From NCBI GenBank assembly GCA_910588595.1, contig CAJUQU010000035.1:1-21604 (forward strand): a stretch of DNA of 21,604 bases, written 5' to 3'. Below are positions 21,215 through 21,604 of the stretch, piece by piece. The notes under the pieces were generated by a model, which saw only the letters and a program-made list of their open reading frames with translations, was not told the DNA's origin and ran no database searches. The DNA is from an uncultured Lachnospiraceae bacterium. GTDB lineage: Bacteria > Bacillota_A > Clostridia > Lachnospirales > Lachnospiraceae. The translations under genes were made by a program, and so were the position numbers. Numbering within the stretch: the stretch's first letter is position 1; each line of letters starts with the position of its first letter.

Positions 21215-21604
21215 CTAACGAACTTTTTCCCTTTTTTTGATACGAAAACCATTTTTCAAATACAACTTCATAGCATTTTGATTCCATTCAGCTACATGTA
21301 AAATGATTTCTTCATATCCCTGTTCTTTTATATGCTTCATTCCCCATAATAACAATTTTTGCCCTATCCCTTGCCCTTGAAACGATTTCACCACAATTAA
21401 ATCATCTAACTCATTTCCATAGCAAGATACAGCACCTATGATTACTCCATTTTGCAAATATAGAAAAATATCATTTGTCTTATCTTTGATTTGAGAATAA
21501 TCCGAATAAAAGTTTATTGGTTCAACTTCTAACGTTTTCCTCATTTCATAAAAACAATCATTATATATTTTCATATATTCATCCCAATATTGTTCTTGAA
21601 AAGG
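21215..21604 (-). CDS. GNAT-family N-acetyltransferase, 5' end beyond the window
   Basis: The GNAT core is plain: IVVKSFQGQGIGQKLLLWG is motif A with the CoA-binding QGQGIG, and WNQNAMKLYLKNGFRIKKRE is motif B. An ATG at 21574 opens the frame, but the codons before it (PFQEQYWDEY) stay open to the window edge and fit a GNAT N-terminus. The true start is therefore probably outside. The stop falls just after an A7/G3/A5 run, shortly after the last conserved motif. The substrate is unknown. Confidence 0.85.
   Translation of the reverse strand, partial: PFQEQYWDEYMKIYNDCFYEMRKTLEVEPINFYSDYSQIKDKTNDIFLYLQNGVIIGAVSCYGNELDDLIVVKSFQGQGIGQKLLLWGMKHIKEQGYEEIILHVAEWNQNAMKLYLKNGFRIKKREKVR

Overview
The window looks like a contig end from a Clostridia genome, most likely a Lachnospiraceae-type gut anaerobe. 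This rests on codon use, strong GGAGG-type ribosome binding sites with GTG and TTG starts, the SigV/RsiV pair and the type I-C CRISPR locus. Bases 1-47 are not biological: they are an Illumina index adapter fused to the contig end, so the CRISPR array that follows is cut short. By eye the cas, transporter and sigma genes (about 0.5-13.9 kb) are moderately GC-rich, while 13.9-21.6 kb is clearly AT-rich.

Region 1 (49-8821, minus strand) is a complete type I-C CRISPR-Cas locus, cas3-cas5-cas8c-cas7-cas4-cas1-cas2, followed by a leader and an array of six identical 32-nt repeats with five spacers. Inside cas8c a Shine-Dalgarno sequence and ATG mark the expected separate start of the small subunit Cas11c. 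The operon has a recognisable promoter (TTGAGT, 17 bp, TATACT) followed by a leader rich in inverted repeats.

Region 2 (8822-9237) is the most interesting part. On the plus strand, about 350 bp upstream of the cas promoter, lies an orphan copy of the last 13 nt of the CRISPR repeat, which includes the complete 11-nt crRNA 5' handle. It is followed by an 18-nt spacer-like segment and a strong intrinsic terminator. The first 16 nt of that segment match a site just upstream of the cas -35 box in 15 of 16 positions. That site is preceded by TTC, the canonical type I-C PAM, and the only mismatch is at position 12, one of the every-sixth positions that type I effectors do not read. I interpret this as a crRNA-like RNA (CreR/CreA-like) that guides the I-C effector to its own promoter for autorepression. 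A CreTA-type toxin-antitoxin variant is the main alternative.

Region 3 (9238-13839) holds a polar amino acid ABC importer operon (permease, ATPase, lipoprotein binding protein) ending in a strong terminator. Convergent to it is an ECF sigma factor with its RsiV-like anti-sigma factor.

Region 4 (13840-21604) is an AT-rich run of small minus-strand genes, mostly of the kind that modify or hydrolyse small molecules: an MBL-fold hydrolase, a frameshifted methyltransferase, a phosphotransferase that seems to have lost its catalytic loop, two GNAT acetyltransferases (one cut by the window edge), a class C beta-lactamase-like serine hydrolase, an intact phosphotransferase, a DUF6429-like protein and an unknown protein. 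Several are broken, which suggests a decaying accessory region.
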